Positions 50,262 to 64,000 of a DNA stretch of 64,000 nucleotides are shown piece after piece; within the stretch, counting starts at the first letter, position 1, and the number at the start of each line of letters is the position of its first letter. The stretch spans positions 6,789,495-6,853,494 of the forward strand of contig OZ234502.1 in NCBI GenBank assembly GCA_965153455.1, in the 5' to 3' direction. A program made the position numbers and the translations under genes. Origin of the DNA: Sphagnum compactum. Lineage: Eukaryota; Bryophyta; Sphagnopsida; Sphagnales. The notes below the pieces were generated by a model, which searched no databases, had not been told where the DNA came from, and saw only the letters and a list, made by a program, of their open reading frames with translations.

Positions 50262-52771
50262 CATGTTCATTAGATGAACTTGATGAAAATCCAAATCATA
50301 CAAAAATTTTAAGTTTTGAAAATTTGAAGGAAAATGATGCAAAACAAAAGACTCATTTTTTAAACCATTTAATAAAAATTTATGTTTAATGAGTTCAAAA
50401 TGTCTAGCTTTAGATGCAGGTCACATGTGTAGGAAATAATCTTGTAAAAAAACATGTTTGGTTGTCCATTGAAACTCATTTTGAAATTTTTTGCATTTTT
50501 AACTATAAATCAAAATATCCATACACAATTATGTATGAATGTGAAAACTCACCACTACCATATGAATTATCTTAAATTGAATTATTCAATTTTTCTCATT
50601 TAAATTTGTTTCAAGTAAATGTGATTTGCAAAAAGTAACCCCATGAAAATCTTGGAGTCCTTTTTCCTTTTTTTGGAACCCCAACCGTGGATAAGCCTAG
50701 TGGTTAAAAAATTAACTTGAAAAGAACTTCAAAAATAGCAACAGGCAAACTTCATCACTACTTAATCAACAAAACAATTGCAACAACAAAACAAAGATTT
50801 CACTAAAACTTTCAAGTTAAAATGCGAGCTCACGCTTTTGACTATAGAGGGGTGAACTTTGGTTGGACAATAAAAGGTCAAAAGATGGCAAAACGACAAG
50901 CAAAGGCCCAACACTAAGCAAAAGAAAACCTTACAACAGATTTGTAACAACTTCAAATTGACAATTGACAAGTAAAAGAAGGAGAGGGGGAGGGTTTAGG
51001 GTACCAACAAAATGAGAAGATCAAAACCGAAGATTACAACCAACAAAACAAATATTACATTTAGCAAGACAAAGAACAACACAACTACAATTAAAACCAA
51101 AATAATAATGTGAACACGATCAAAACGATGATGATCAAGATTGATGAAGGCAATGTGACCAAAAGACAAAGATAATGAGACCAAGACATGAGGCAAAGTG
51201 ACCAAAAAATGAAGCAATGTGACTAGGACAAAGAAACGTGATTAGAAGACAAAGGCAACACAATTAGAAAATGAACATAGCACACAAAAAAGCAACAAAA
51301 GAGGTGGGAATTTGAAAGCGGGAACCAAGAAGAGAGCTTAAACCAAACTCTCCCACCCTAGGAACAAAAAAGGAAGAACAAAGAGGAAAGGGAGGGGGGT
51401 TAGAGTAGACCAACATGTTGCATGGCGATGCCACTACTTGATAGAAGTTAATAATTTAGGAACCAACCCTTATTCTCTCACCATCAATTTTTTAATCCCT
51501 TTCCAAATTGTAATATGGTCCATTGAATAGAAGTGAATCTTTCTCAAAACGAAATAGTTGGTTCTTAATTTTGGAGATGAGAAAATTGAGTGATAGCATA
51601 GACTTGAGTGATAGCATAGACGCTAACATGTGTCAACATTGAAATGTGCATTGATAGGAGTTCAATTGTTTGAAGATAGGGGCGTTGGGAGTTTGGTGGA
51701 GATTTTTTTGAGGGCAGCAACACCCCTTGCTTTGGTAGCCCATATCTTGAGTGTCCCTTAATCAAATGAGGCGATCTAAAGAGTGTTAGAAGTGCCTACA
51801 GTTTGAGTCACGTTTGCATTACAGCAAATGGAGTAGAGCTACTATGAAGTGCTTGTTTGTCCACTGCTCTGTTAATGCAAATAGCTGAGGTAATGGGTTT
51901 GTCTTTTCTGATTGAGTTGTCAACAGAGTAACAATAGTTCAGGCACAAATGCACCTGAATTTTTTTGTGAATTTCTGTGTGGCTGCTGTTCATAAACTGA
52001 ATTGGAGGTTCCTGGAGGCAAGTTTACCTATCTTGGGATCAAGCACAATCACTGAACTCACTGCTACTTACAGAGTCGCCAAACAGTTATGCACTGGGTG
52101 GAATTGAAGCTCCCTTATAGGGTTTGTTGATCAACATCCAGATACAGCTCCAACAGGACTTTAAAGTCTGCAACAGCAACTACTAGATCAAATGTTAGAT
52201 TTTGCCCACATACACCTAAAATCAGGTACCAAGTTGACAAAGAGAACCCATTGGTTTGAGTAGAAAACCACAACCGCCCATTTTCTGACATTCAATTCTT
52301 AAAACCCTCCAGGAGGAAATGATCTGACACAGGAAATCAAAACTATCTTCATAGTACGGAAAAATTCTGGATCGAGCTGAACAAGCAGACCTTGATGACA
52401 TACAAATGTATTACACCCCAGTGAAACTGAATGGGCATCATGGCTGATTGAATCTGAAACATGAATTGCACCTAGCTGTTCCAGTTTCATCCATCTGCCC
52501 CTTTTTCTTCAGGTCACGATTTTGGCCCATAGATGCAGTTTGAAATCTCAACCAACCCAAGTTTGTTCAATATCTCAGTATCAGCAACATGAATGCAACA
52601 ACAGCTCTACATGCAAATCTTGAGATCAAAGCCATCTTTCACTCTTCCTCTTGCAGTTGCACTTGCTAACTAACAAAGTGAAAACATGTGAAGAATGAAG
52701 TCTCTACTGGGAAGCTAGCTCTTGTCTGAATAGGTGTGGATATACAGAGACATTCTTGGGGTAGAATAACA
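50262..52771. other. Intergenic DNA and 3' flank of RPB7
   Basis: 50,262-51,800 is AT-rich repeat-like DNA without a recognisable gene. From about 51,800 base composition rises and the sequence resembles untranslated or flanking DNA of the next gene. No ORF there has a family match. Confidence 0.45.
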
Positions 52772-54973
52772 CTATGTAGCACCGCCTGGGTCACCAATAA
52801 GTCCCAAAAAGTCATCCTTGATGGTGCCAATGCAAAACTGAACAAAACAAGATGAAGTTATATATCAGATATGTCCATAAGTGTAATGGAATCTATTATG
52901 AAGTAGTCCAAGGGCAAGCGGCATGTCATCAGTATGACAACAGATTGCATTGATCCCATAGATGGAGGTAAGAACTCACAATTTCAGTAGCATCAACTCG
53001 TGTACCCACAATCTTGAGCCGCACTTCACTGTCCTTCTGTATCCTTACCTACTCTTGCCAACCCAACACTAGAAGGTCAGCTATTTGGTCTGGGAAGACA
53101 AGCTAGTGGTTGAGGAATACTTCAACACATCATGGTTCAGGTTATACACCCCAGAGAATCCACAACATCTGGAATTTTCAGTCAGAACAGTAGACATTTC
53201 TCAGACACACAATGACTTTGAAAAGGGGCTTGAGGAAAGAGACGTACTGAGCCATCTGATGTCTCATAACTTGGAACATCTCCTGACTGGAATACCATAT
53301 CATCTGGTATCAACTGCCCACAAAAAATAGCAAACCACAGTCATCATGTCCTAGTCACTTCCGTTGATCCTTTTTTTCCAGTGTGATGCATCACATTCTG
53401 AATTGATCTACTATAATCAAGGAATTGACCAATTTAGATATTGAGAGCATACTGCAGGCACTCAATTGAATTCACAAACTCACCACTAGGCATCCTGAAT
53501 GACAAAGAAGAGATGTTACAATTTTTGAGGGCACATTGGAGGGAGAAGACACTCACATGATTAGATACGAATATTTGCACAGGGCCAGCTTCTGCAAAGA
53601 AACCCATCTGAAAAACCCATAAAAACCCACAATTCTGAAAAAATGTCCCCTTTTCTGGCAAACCAACAGAAGCCTCCAAGTGATACCAGAAAGCCATATC
53701 TCTCCAAAACTCACCTTCTCTTAAAACCCTGACTACAATGTCTATGAGACTACACAAAAACACTCTGAAAGTGACCATTATGTCAGTTCCAGCGATACCC
53801 AAAACACCATGTTAAGCATAGCCGTCACAGCTGTGTGCATGTCTCTCACAAAGCATCAGACTATCACATTCATGGCATGACTAGCTTGATTAATCCCCAG
53901 TTACTTCATCAGTTCCTGACAGTGGCTGCATATAGTTCTATATACTAATCTGCTCAATGCTTGCAAACAAATACAGAAATCTGCATCCTAAATTTGTGTT
54001 GCATTTCCAGACTCAGTCATGCTGTTGGCTAGCAGGCAACAGACATTGCTAATAACAAAAGTTAAAAGGATCCAAATTCAAGCAGCAACATGTATCGATT
54101 AGCTTCATTTCATTTTAGCTTGCTCCTATATAAGCAAGCATCTAGGCCTAAAGCAAAGAGAGGGCTACAGCTTTTGCCTGCAACTGTGCAATGAATGGTA
54201 TGGAAAGGAAAAAGAAAGTCAAGACCTTGTTAACCATGGTGACAACACTCTCCAAAATCTCGCCCTTAAAAGGCCGGAAAACCACACACTGATACTTGAC
54301 AGGAAAGGTGACAAAGCCCGTTCCATCACGAATAAGGCCCTGCCCAATAGTTTCAACTGCAGTCACCGCCACCACAAACCCATGCCGCCCACTGCACCCC
54401 ACACAGATTGTATTTCCAGCGTCAGTATGTTAGGGTTAACCATTTTCTGATAATCATAGAATCAAAGAGGAAACCAGATCCCAGGAGGAAAACAAATATC
54501 AACCTTATGTGAGAGCAAAAAGGTCAACACCAAGAAGAGTAAACAAGGACATGAATACCCATGAGAAAACTAGGGACCAAGATCATGAAAGTTACATTAC
54601 TGGTGCCTTACCATGCCAAGACCGTCCCAAGTTTCTTAACCTCACTTTCAGCCACCAAAACCCATGCTTCAGAATCACTCCATGATGTTCAGGCAAAGTT
54701 GTTCATGTAAATCAGGGAACAACGATTGTCCACTTCTTGCCTCAGGAAGAGTGGAGAAGAAAGAAACATGAATTGGGACTGATTATCACAACTCTCTCTC
54801 TGCTCATCGAGAGGAAAAAGAAAGCACAGATAATATAAGAACAGGAAACACACACACCTGCAGGTGCCTTCCACATCCTGGATGAGCTTGGCGATGAGCT
54901 TGTCACGGAGATGCGGCCCGAAGTGTCGTGGGTGCAGCTGCATGTTCCGCTCCAAATAAATGTGAAAGAACAT
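52772..54973 (-). CDS. NRPB7: RNA polymerase II subunit RPB7, six exons
   Basis: Exons on the minus strand are 54,973-54,858, 54,391-54,226, 53,607-53,557, 53,313-53,248, 53,048-52,980 and 52,837-52,772: 534 bases, 177 residues plus TAG. All introns are GT-AG and all joints keep frame. RPB7 pairs with RPB4 as the stalk of RNA polymerase II and contacts emerging RNA. Visible signatures are [15 protein letters not shown] at the start (the N-terminal RNP-like domain), [18 protein letters not shown], the exon beginning [28 protein letters not shown] in the S1-like C-terminal domain, and [10 protein letters not shown] near the end. Length fits the family (about 176). The family-typical MFFHI start was chosen over an upstream in-frame ATG at 54,994. 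Sequence favours the Pol II form over Pol IV/V paralogues. A (CT)n tract at 55,026-55,046 lies in the leader. Confidence 0.96.
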
Positions 54974-55959
54974 GACTCCCTCTCTTTTGCCCACCTCCTT
55001 CCCTTTTCAACTCTGAGAATCCAAGCTCTCTCTCTCTCTCTCTCTCAATTGTGCACAAAAGAAACCAGCTGTCCCGAACTCCACAACAGATTAAAAGCTC
55101 AAATCCCTCAACAAATCCACAAGGGAAAAACAAAAAATAAAAATCTCTCACGGAAATTGTGCGGGAAAATAAAGAGTCTTCCTTCCCAAATCTCCAACTC
55201 TGCAAATTACCCAAAACTCCAAATCCAGAAACACCAACAAACCGCACACGAAGACCTCCAAAATAAACCCTAAACACATGCAGAGGAAAAGCTCCAAACC
55301 CTAAATCCAGACCATCAAATCCAACGAACCCATTGGCCTGAAAAAAACATAAAAATCTTCAGACCTACACACAACCCTATTCTGCTGAACATTGAAAAAG
55401 ATGACCCCCTTTCTACCATTTCCATTGGGTCCTCCAAAACTGTCACAAATCCACCAAACCCTATTACAAATTTACTTGTTAGTTCACTCAACATAACTAA
55501 GAAAACACACCTAAGCTATGTATAGGGGAAGGGTCTAGGTCTATACAAGGGAGCTCACACATTTCTCTTCTTTTCATTGCTTATTTCATGTAACATCTCT
55601 TCCACTTGCTTCTCTTCTTTTCATTGTTTATTTTATGCGGTAGCTTGTTGTTGTATTTCGTTTCTATTTCATGTGCACTTTTCCATTGGCTCTCTCTCTT
55701 TGTGCTTATTTCTTTGACAATTGGTTTCTGCAATTCTTTGGGCTTTTGTAACTTTTTTTTGTTCCATTTCCTCTCCTTCTACAATGTGAACAAGTTATGT
55801 GTTGTCACGTGTCCAAACTTTTAATAATTGAAAATATTTTATTATTATTTTGAAATAATTTAAGATGTTTAATTTTATGTTTGGATGGTTTAGATTGTGA
55901 CACGTGGTGCAATAAAAATTTGTCACGTGGTATATTAATTAATATTTTCTAAATTAAAT
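54974..55959. other. RPB7 upstream region
   Basis: Leader and promoter side of the RPB7 gene, with a (CT)n tract and no supported ORF. AT content rises beyond about 55,800. Confidence 0.4.
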
Positions 55960-56140
55960 TTAAATCAATATTTAGGTATGTAGGTTGCATTGAGTACTTA
56001 CCTATAGACCTACCTACCCATTTAGGCTAAACACATATCTAGATACGACCTATTTACTTACCTAGGCCAAATACCTACTTAAGTAGGTAGGTAGGTAGAA
56101 AAATAGGTAGGCAAGTTAAGGAAGTAGGTAGTTAGGTGTA
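55960..56140. repeat. Degenerate CCTA/TAGGTAGG tract
   Basis: ACCTACC and AAGTAGGTAGG words in both orientations over about 170 bp, like 11,290-11,830 and 60,770-61,560. Confidence 0.55.
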
Positions 56141-56244
56141 AATACATGAATATTTATATTTTACTTTGGGTCAAATCATATTTAATGACTCATCCCATAT
56201 GCCCATCTATTTTCATATGTAAATGTAAAACAAAACACCTTGTT

Positions 56245-56402
56245 TATATACTTTTCAAGATGGGAATGAAAGTCAAAACATATGGGATAAACTTTTTAGT
56301 TGCAAGTCGTTTACGACTAAAAATGTTCAGTTGCAAACGACTTGCAACTAAAAAGTTTATCCCATATGTTTTGGTTATCATTCCCATCTTGAAAAGTATA
56401 TA
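56245..56402. repeat. Near-perfect palindrome, 68-bp arms, 22-base loop
   Basis: Arms 56,245-56,312 and 56,335-56,402 differ at about three positions (in the GAAAGTC/GGTTATC segment). The arms start TATATACTTTTCAAG and end TTGCAAGTCGTTT. The loop is 56,313-56,334. No coding capacity. Confidence 0.9.
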
Positions 56403-57398
56403 ATTAAGTAAATAAGTGACACCAACTAGTTAACTAATTAACTAATATAATTATTAATTATTTAACGAATGAAATATAAGAAAATAAATTAATAAACTTG
56501 CTAATTAATTAATTAACAACTAAACTAGAAACTAACTAATTATTTATAGTAATAATAATCAATATCTTATTATTATTTAATTTATTACATTATTATTAAA
56601 TATTAATTAATTTATTAGTTAGATAAACCATAATATTATATTAACTATAATAATCTATCAACCAATTTAATTAACTAGTAATTGGCTAATATTGAAATAT
56701 TTAGCTAATTATTACTAAGTAATAAACTATTATTTCGTAACCAAATAAATTAATATAAAAACTGAAATATTCAGTATTTAATTATTAATAACTATTAATT
56801 ATAAATATTGACTATTAGGTTTTTTATATCTAATAATATAATTAAAACCTAGCCTAGGGTAACTATTTTATTATAATTACTCCCATTATTATTTTCATTT
56901 ATATAGCTAATAGTAAATATATAATCAAATATTTAATAGTAAAAAAATATCATTAATTCAATTATTATTGTAACTAGTTGGTAGCCAAGGTTAACTATTT
57001 TATTATTATTATTCATATTATTAATTCACTCATTAATTGATTTATGAAATATTACAATAAATATTATATATTTGTAATAATTATATTTTTCCTTCGAAAA
57101 TAATTTCTACATTTGTATAATAATTTATTATATTTCCATTCTAACTAATACAATAATCATTACAAAATATAAAATAATAGAACTGAAAATTAGAAATATA
57201 TATTAGTAAATGATTATAATCATTTACTTATTAATAATTAATATTAATAAATATCAACTTTAAATTTTAAATACAAAAAATTAAAACTATATATTAATAT
57301 TTCTTAATAATTATTATATTAATCTAATAATATTTCATAATTGATTACTTATAATAATAATAACAATAATGTAATTTTTCACTAACCTAGGTTAGCTA

Positions 57399-57429
<31 letters not shown>

Positions 57430-58000
57430 ATGTCACTTGTTAGACTATTGTGATTTACTATAATTAAGTTTTCATTTTTTTAAGAAATAAAAATTAATTC
57501 GTAATAAGTATTTTAGTCATTTGAAAATAATTTAATAATATATTAAAAATTTTATAATTAACTCAATAATTCTAGAATTATTTTTCTTATCATTCTAATA
57601 TCATCATCATTATGATCATTATGTAACAAGATATTACTGTTTTTAAATTTTAGTTAAAGATAATATTTAAATTTAGTTTTTATTACATGTAATTACTATA
57701 AAATTATAATATAATATTAATACAAATAATAATAAATGTCATTTTTAATAATTTTAAAAAGTATAATAAAATGGTTTGGATAAACTTATAATATGGGCAC
57801 AATATATTTAACAAATATCTTTTGTATAATTTTGATATACTCAAAATATATACCATTTAATGTAACCATAATATCGAGGCCATTTATGATAATAATAATA
57901 TTTGAATACACATCTAATATGGTTGTTCATATACATTCAAATTATACATTTATAAATCCTAATACACCGAACTATATTTTTTTTAATTCACAAAATATAC
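56403..58000. other. Extremely AT-rich DNA
   Basis: Dominated by TAAT/ATTA words, with a (TTA)n microsatellite at 57,401-57,431. No gene is seen. Confidence 0.55.
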
Positions 58001-58013
58001 CTTTATATACTTA

Positions 58014-58265
58014 TAGGGTTACAACTAAATTGGTCACATTTGCAACTAATGGGACATAAATTGTTCTTCTTTGATGAAAACTTAATTAAATGTTGTTCAC
58101 ATGGAAGGATGAACACCAAACTAGTTGCAAACTAGTTGCACTGTAGTTGCAAATATGACCAACACAAGAAATAGTTGCAAAAATGTCCAAATGTAGTTGC
58201 AAATAATTGATAGTCGCATGTAGTCGCAAAGAGATTGGTTACATTTTAACCAATTTCTACTAGTG
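58014..58265. repeat. GTTGCAAA-motif tract ending in a CACTA-like terminus
   Basis: TAGTTGCAAA or variants recur at least six times between 58,120 and 58,230, and the block ends with the inverted pair ATTGGTTA/TAACCAAT and TTTCTACTAGTG, which resembles a CACTA terminal repeat. No matching left terminus was found. Confidence 0.4.
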
Positions 58266-60769
58266 CCAATTATATTGCCAATTATAGATAAATTATTAAT
58301 TTGAAATAAGCATTTTCAACTACATGTAATTAAAGTTTGACAATTTTTCAAGTTGACCTTATTTTAGGTTTTTTTAAAAAATTCCATAATTGCGATCATG
58401 GAGGGAAAAAAAAATTATTTAATCATATGTTAAATTGTTAATTTTAGACATATGGGATCAAGTTTTTTCTATTGAATTTGAAGCAAAAATTTATTAATAT
58501 TTATTTTCATAATCTAATGGGCCTAAAATCAAAGTTTCTCTTCAATTTTCCAACTTGCAAATGGATAATTGTTAATTATGGACAATTCAAAAGTACCAAT
58601 TTAATAAAATACATAATGAAACTAGTTATATTACCCTTTGAAATTAAAGAATTTCCAAATAAAACATTAAGCCTAATTAAGCCTCCTAACAATATTTATG
58701 ATTTTTGCACTAGTTGTCATGCACATGAAAAAAATACCACAATTAACAAGCTTAATTATAATTCACACACATAGGATATATTGGTCCCAAATAGTAGCAA
58801 AACTAACTTAAACCTATGTCCAACCACACACAAAAGATGATCTAAAACAAAAAAAAATCCACAAAATGATATGAAAATATTAAAAACATGAAATAGAATA
58901 AACACATTGGTTATGTCATAGTTGAACTAATATTGAACACACTAAAAATAATGAGGGGATTACCTTTAATTATACTCCTTTAGGAAACCAATGTGAAGAA
59001 ACTTCCATAAAAAGTTCCGCATCATTGTTGGGAAATAACCTTCTTAAGCAGCTTTTGTACATTTAAATTATGAATGAAAAATGGATGATGGTGGTGAACT
59101 TCATATATTATATATGAAAGTGGACAATGGACATTCATGGATGAATAATGCTTAATAATGAAATGTGGATGATGATGAAATTCGCAATGAGTTAAATGGT
59201 GATGGATACAATATTTAGTTTTTTTTGTGTATAGATATAATACAATTTTTTTAAATATCCATGAAACAATCAAGTTATTAATGGTTATTATATTTTCATA
59301 TATTATATTTTATCATATGATTGAAACATGATTATCCACAATCAATGTTCATAAAATTGTTTGAATCTAACATTGTATTAGAACAAGTTGCTCAAAGTCA
59401 AAATTTTAAGAAGATAGAATTGATCAATGACCAAGACAAAATAGGTCTTTTGCATAGTGTTAAAGAAATTTCAATGAAAAATTGAAAACATGAAGCATTA
59501 AAGTATAATTTAACTTGGGAAATTCACTTCACAAAACTTGAAGAGGAGGGAATATGAAAATTGATCACAATGTCATATGATTCAACTTTGAATCAATTTT
59601 AATATTTTGATGTTATTTTCATATTGCACAAGTGGATATAATTCATCATCACAACCAAGTTGCATCAACATTGATTGAAATTTGAAATAAGACATTGTTG
59701 ATTCAAATTTCAATCAAATATATAATACAACTTACATTCAAATATAATTTTCTAAAAGTACACTATGGTGAACCAAAAGCAACACTTCATAGTCCATTTT
59801 GAAAGTTTTAGCTATCCTTTGTATTTTGAGTGTATCTTAAGCTCAACGAATGGGTTTAACTCTCAAATTGGTTCAAACAATGTTAGAGTTAACATATATT
59901 TCTATATCCAAATTCATATATGCCACCATTTTTAATTCATGTTTTAAAAAATAAACCAAATATTGGTGTTCAAAAACATTAATGCTAATATCAAAATGAA
60001 CTTTTCCATTTTCAAATTTTCAAAATAGAATCATGTGATTTAATATCTTCACAACTGGGATTTGTTTACTTGATCTTTTTATCTTAAGTGCTATCAACCT
60101 TCAAAATGTTATGTTCCAAAGTTTCAAAAACATTGTACAAACACATTATGAAATAAAAAGTCCATGTTCAATTTAGATGGAGTATGACAATCCATATTAA
60201 AGTTGATATAGAATTGACCAATCATTATTTTATTATGTTTCTTTCATTGTTAAAATTCACATAAATGATTGCCTTTTGGTGATATCCATTAAGAGCTTAA
60301 AATTATATGCAACAATGACTAAAATGTTGTTACTATGATAGTCCATATACTCCATTGTAGTTTACAAACTATAAGGTTCAAAATAAGGAGAAAAAAAACA
60401 TTTTCTAACCAACCAGTTTTCGACTACATGTTGTCCTCAACTTTGTTTTGACTACACAATAATATTTATTTTAAGAAATTCCACGTGGATGGGATGGCAT
60501 TTCAAATGAATTGACGTGTCGACTAGTTTGGTAAGTGTACGGCATTGACCATTAACGAGTGTTGACTGTCAAAATATTTTTAAAAATAAAATAAAACCTA
60601 GTTGAGGAATAGTTGAAAATTCCACTTTGCCATGACATTATGCCACATCAAGTCAATTGCTTGACTATTTTGGTGGACCTTGTTTTTGAATGGATGAAAG
60701 AAGGATATTGATAAATGAGATATTGCATGCATTTTCAGCAATACTTCAACTTTAATTATCATTACCTAT
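58266..60769. other. AT-rich intergenic DNA
   Basis: Short AT-biased frames only; nothing recognisable. Confidence 0.5.
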
Positions 60770-61560
60770 ACCCTACCCACATATTACCTACCCACCTACC
60801 TACTTATCATTACTTACACCCTTCGTACATGTTATCTACTTACCATTGTAAATTATACCTACATATTACATACCTACCTACCTAAGTACCTATAGATTAT
60901 TAACTTACATAACTTAACCTACACCCTACTTCAAATCACCTATGCTATAATCTAAATCTATTTAACCTACAATTTATCACCTACCTATAACTACCTTGGT
61001 AATATATGTAATAAGTACCTACCTAACCTACAAATTATTACCTACCTACCTATAGGTACCTAAAAGTAATTTGCGACAAGTGTACTTGCTTAACCTACAA
61101 CGTACCTAGGTAGCTAATGAGGCATGTAAGCATGTAGCTACCTAAGTAGCTAGGTTGGATAGCTAGTGAGGCTAGATCTAAATGGGGTGGCAAGGCAAGG
61201 TAAGTTATGACTAACTACCTACTTATTATCTATCTAGATGCAATAGGAAGTCCCTAGGTAAGTAATAGGTAGATATGTTAGGTCAAATGTAGGTAAGTAG
61301 GTTACTTAAACTAATTAGGTATACGTAAATAGGTATTAAGTAACTAGGTAACTAGGCAAGGCTTTTTGGTAGGTACCTACTTGATTTTTGTTTAATCATG
61401 GTGTCACGACTCACAACCTACCTACTTGTACATACCTAAGTGACTCACAACCTACCTATACTTAATTTATTACTATTTACCTAGGTCTACATAAGCTTTA
61501 AGTTAGGTAAGGAAGTTAATTAGACCTAAGCTAGGATAGCTAACTAGGCTAAGCAAGCTA
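60770..61560. repeat. Long degenerate CCTA/TAGG tract
   Basis: ACCTACCTA, TACCTAAGTA and their reverse complements recur over about 800 bp; the first half is mostly CCTA and the second half mostly TAGG, so halves could fold on each other. Confidence 0.55.
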
Positions 61561-64000
61561 CTTTAATTTAACAAGGGTGCAATTTTGTGGTATAAAATAA
61601 TTTGTAGTTTTATGGCATTTTACATATTTATAAAAAGAGGAAAATTATTTTAAAACACTTGTAATTGTAATAAGCATGTGTGGTGGTGGCTTTCAAACTC
61701 CATAAGCTTGTCTCCTCATGTTATTCATGTTCATTTGTTTTGACACCATATGAATATAATGTATTTAACAAAAAAAATTTAAAAATGCAATGAAAAGAAA
61801 AAAAAAACCTGAACACGATAAAAAAGAAAACAACTTAACAATAACCCCAAAATGAAAAACTTGAAATTTTTCACATGCGAAAGGCACAATGCACTCACTT
61901 GAAAAAATCCATGAATTGATATTAAACTACATGATTTAAACTTCTAAACACAAGTTGGGCCTAAAGAAAAACAAGATTTTAAAAAACAAACTGTAAAAAA
62001 AAAGAGAAAAAAATCAAACTAGAGTGCAAAGAAAGTTCAAAATGAATGACAATGTTATATAATGGCAGTCCTTTCATCCATGGATGGATGAAGTATGTGG
62101 TTATAGTTGGGATCTCAACTAACTTTCAATTATGCAAGTTGACATTGTTTCAAGTAGTTTTCAACTATAATTCAAAATTTGAATTTTTCGCCAACACATT
62201 GCCACCACTGTTATATGTCATACCATCCATTCATCCATATTATTTGGCACATTAAATCATTCATTCATATTATATGCCACGTTAAATCCATCCTTTCATA
62301 ATTAATTATGGCATTATATATATTATATGACATTTAATGGCATAAATGGAATCGTTTATAATGACATTTTATGATATAATTTAAGACATTATAAATGGTA
62401 TAATTTTAATTTTGTGGCATTTTATGGCATTTTTTATAAAGTTATCTTCCCTCTACCAAGATATTTTTTCTTTTATTTTTCCACCATGTTACCTTTAGAT
62501 TTAAAAAAATTAGCTAGGTTTTGTTTTGAACTCTTGCTTGTTTTTTTTTCAACTAGGTTTTTATTTGAACTTTCATTAAGGTAATTAGGCTGGTTTTAGT
62601 ACACTTAAGCATTTAGGGCAATCCAAATCGAAGGAGAGGGCTCTTTTGTTTCTAATGTCTAAACAAATGTTGAACCCCTTTTATTGGCACATCTGAAGCA
62701 TTAAAAATTGTAAAAAACGGACTAGAAATGAGAAAGTTATGGCCCCCCAAAGTTGGGGGGGGTCAAGAATTCAAAATAACAAACCATAACCAATTCTTGA
62801 ACACCCAAAAACTTCCTTTTATGTTGCTCTATTGTTATTATAGTTCTAAGATTATTTGTTAAACATAAGGTGACGTTCCTATAACACTTTAAATCATTTA
62901 AGATGAAAAAGAAATGAGAAAGTTATGAGCTTTGAAAGTAGAAGGGGTCCAAATAGAAAAAAAAAGATTAACATGTTTTGTAAGTATGAAAGTTTTTTCT
63001 TCAACTTTCATTATTTTTTCTTCTTTTCTAATTCCAAAACAAACATTTGGGCAATGAAAGCTAAACTTATGAACCTCTTCAACCATCAATGCAAGCAAGG
63101 TTTTGATTATGTTTGTTTTAGTGAACTACTTTTAACTAAGTTTCAACTATATAATTTTTCCTATTATTTGATTAGGTTCAACTAGATTTCAATTAGGTTT
63201 CAACTATGTTTATCGACTATGTATAAGGTAAACCCATGATGTGTGCCATTTCTATTTGTTATTTAGTTATATATTTTTATAAATTTCAAAATGTTTTTTT
63301 CTTTGTCCAACTTCCTTATTCTTGAGTAGTAAATGATGATGTTTTTATTGATTTTTAATGTGTGCAACTACTACTCAATCTTTTTTTTAATGCATTATAA
63401 CTTAGATTCCTATTAATTTTTTTCATTTTTAACAACTTTCATTTTCTTTAATTCAAAAATGCAGGGTGTAGTTAGGAACAAATTAAAAGACGTGGTCCAA
63501 CAAGACAACAATCCAATTAAGCATGCCAACAAGAAGTTCACACCAATAGTGCATAAATATAGGACAACCACTTTATAGGAGAGTCGTTTCATTGTTCCAA
63601 TAAATGTTTGATTAATAACATTAACATTTTCGAAATGTAAATGGGACCATTTCCTACATGGGAGCAATGTTTCCTTTCATAATTTTCAGATTATAATAGG
63701 TTTTGCATTTTTAGTTGGTAGACTATGATTTTATTATGGTCCGATTTTCTTTAGTTAATTTTAGCTATGTGTATTATCCCCATAGTCTACCTTTAGTAAT
63801 CTTACAATTATGACTGTAATTTGTGGAGACTTGTAATCTCAACTACATTTCAACTAATTTACATAAACTTTTACGTATTTTCAACATGTTTTCAACATAT
63901 CTTCAACTACCTTGTAATACCTTGTAGTTGATCTTTTTACTTTTATCCAACTTCACATATGTTGGATGACCTACATACAACAAGATGCCATGTGTCATGC
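61561..64000. other. AT-rich intergenic DNA to the window end
   Basis: No recognisable gene. At 63,174-63,222 an 11-bp unit (GGTTCAACTAG and variants) repeats about four times, and TCAACTA words recur to the end. Confidence 0.5.

Noticed and set aside
57384-58265. A full CACTA element ending at 58,265
   Set aside because: The candidate left CACTA at 57,381 has no matching terminal repeat or target duplication.
1-64000. CRISPR array, bacterial operons, tRNA or rRNA genes
   Set aside because: No regular repeat-spacer pattern, no operon structure and no cloverleaf or rRNA sequence was recognised; the DNA is plant nuclear.

Overview
This window is plant nuclear DNA. It has spliced genes with GT-AG introns (and one probable GC-AG intron), an AP2/ERF transcription factor, a 177-residue RNA polymerase II RPB7 subunit with plant-like sequence, and Helitrons with TC...CTAG ends. 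The intergenic DNA is long, AT-rich and full of old decayed repeats, and there is a DUF7869 relic, a family I associate with repeat-rich ferns, mosses and lycophytes. A fern or another large-genome land plant is my best guess; the species cannot be settled from the sequence.

Layout. Positions 1-12,700 are mostly decayed repeat DNA, with a possible gene end at 1-84 and a clear but broken DUF7869 gene at about 3,306-4,110 (minus). A gene island follows. It holds a five-exon acyltransferase/condensation-domain-like gene (14,707-16,978, plus) with a putative 5' leader and leader intron from about 12,800, a 300-bp long hairpin (17,290-17,588), and an intact intronless ERF gene (18,027-19,508, minus). 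Positions 20,600-33,600 are AT-rich repeat DNA with two CACTA-type MITE copies.

From 33,681 to 50,261 the window is dominated by Helitrons. A 393-bp plus-strand element (33,681-34,073) has textbook ends. It is followed by at least seven minus-strand elements or fragments arranged head to tail between 34,871 and 50,261; at two joints (37,022/37,023 and 40,184/40,185) the 5' TC end of one touches the 3' CTAG end of the next. One element (40,185-47,378) carries a full-length but broken Rep/helicase gene, plus captured pieces of an adenylate kinase (two copies) and an alpha/beta hydrolase. Its neighbour (about 47,412-50,261) carries the first exon of a HAD phosphatase and two spliced exons of a TMEM14/UPF0136 membrane protein, both in the element's orientation. 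The others share end modules with the helicase element, and one retains both tips of its coding region, as expected of deletion derivatives.

After the Helitrons comes a second gene island with a complete six-exon RPB7 gene (52,772-54,973, minus). The last 9 kb is very AT-rich, with a near-perfect 68-bp-arm palindrome (56,245-56,402), degenerate CCTA/TAGG tracts and no gene that I recognise. The three intact genes (acyltransferase-like, ERF, RPB7) look independent and do not form a pathway.
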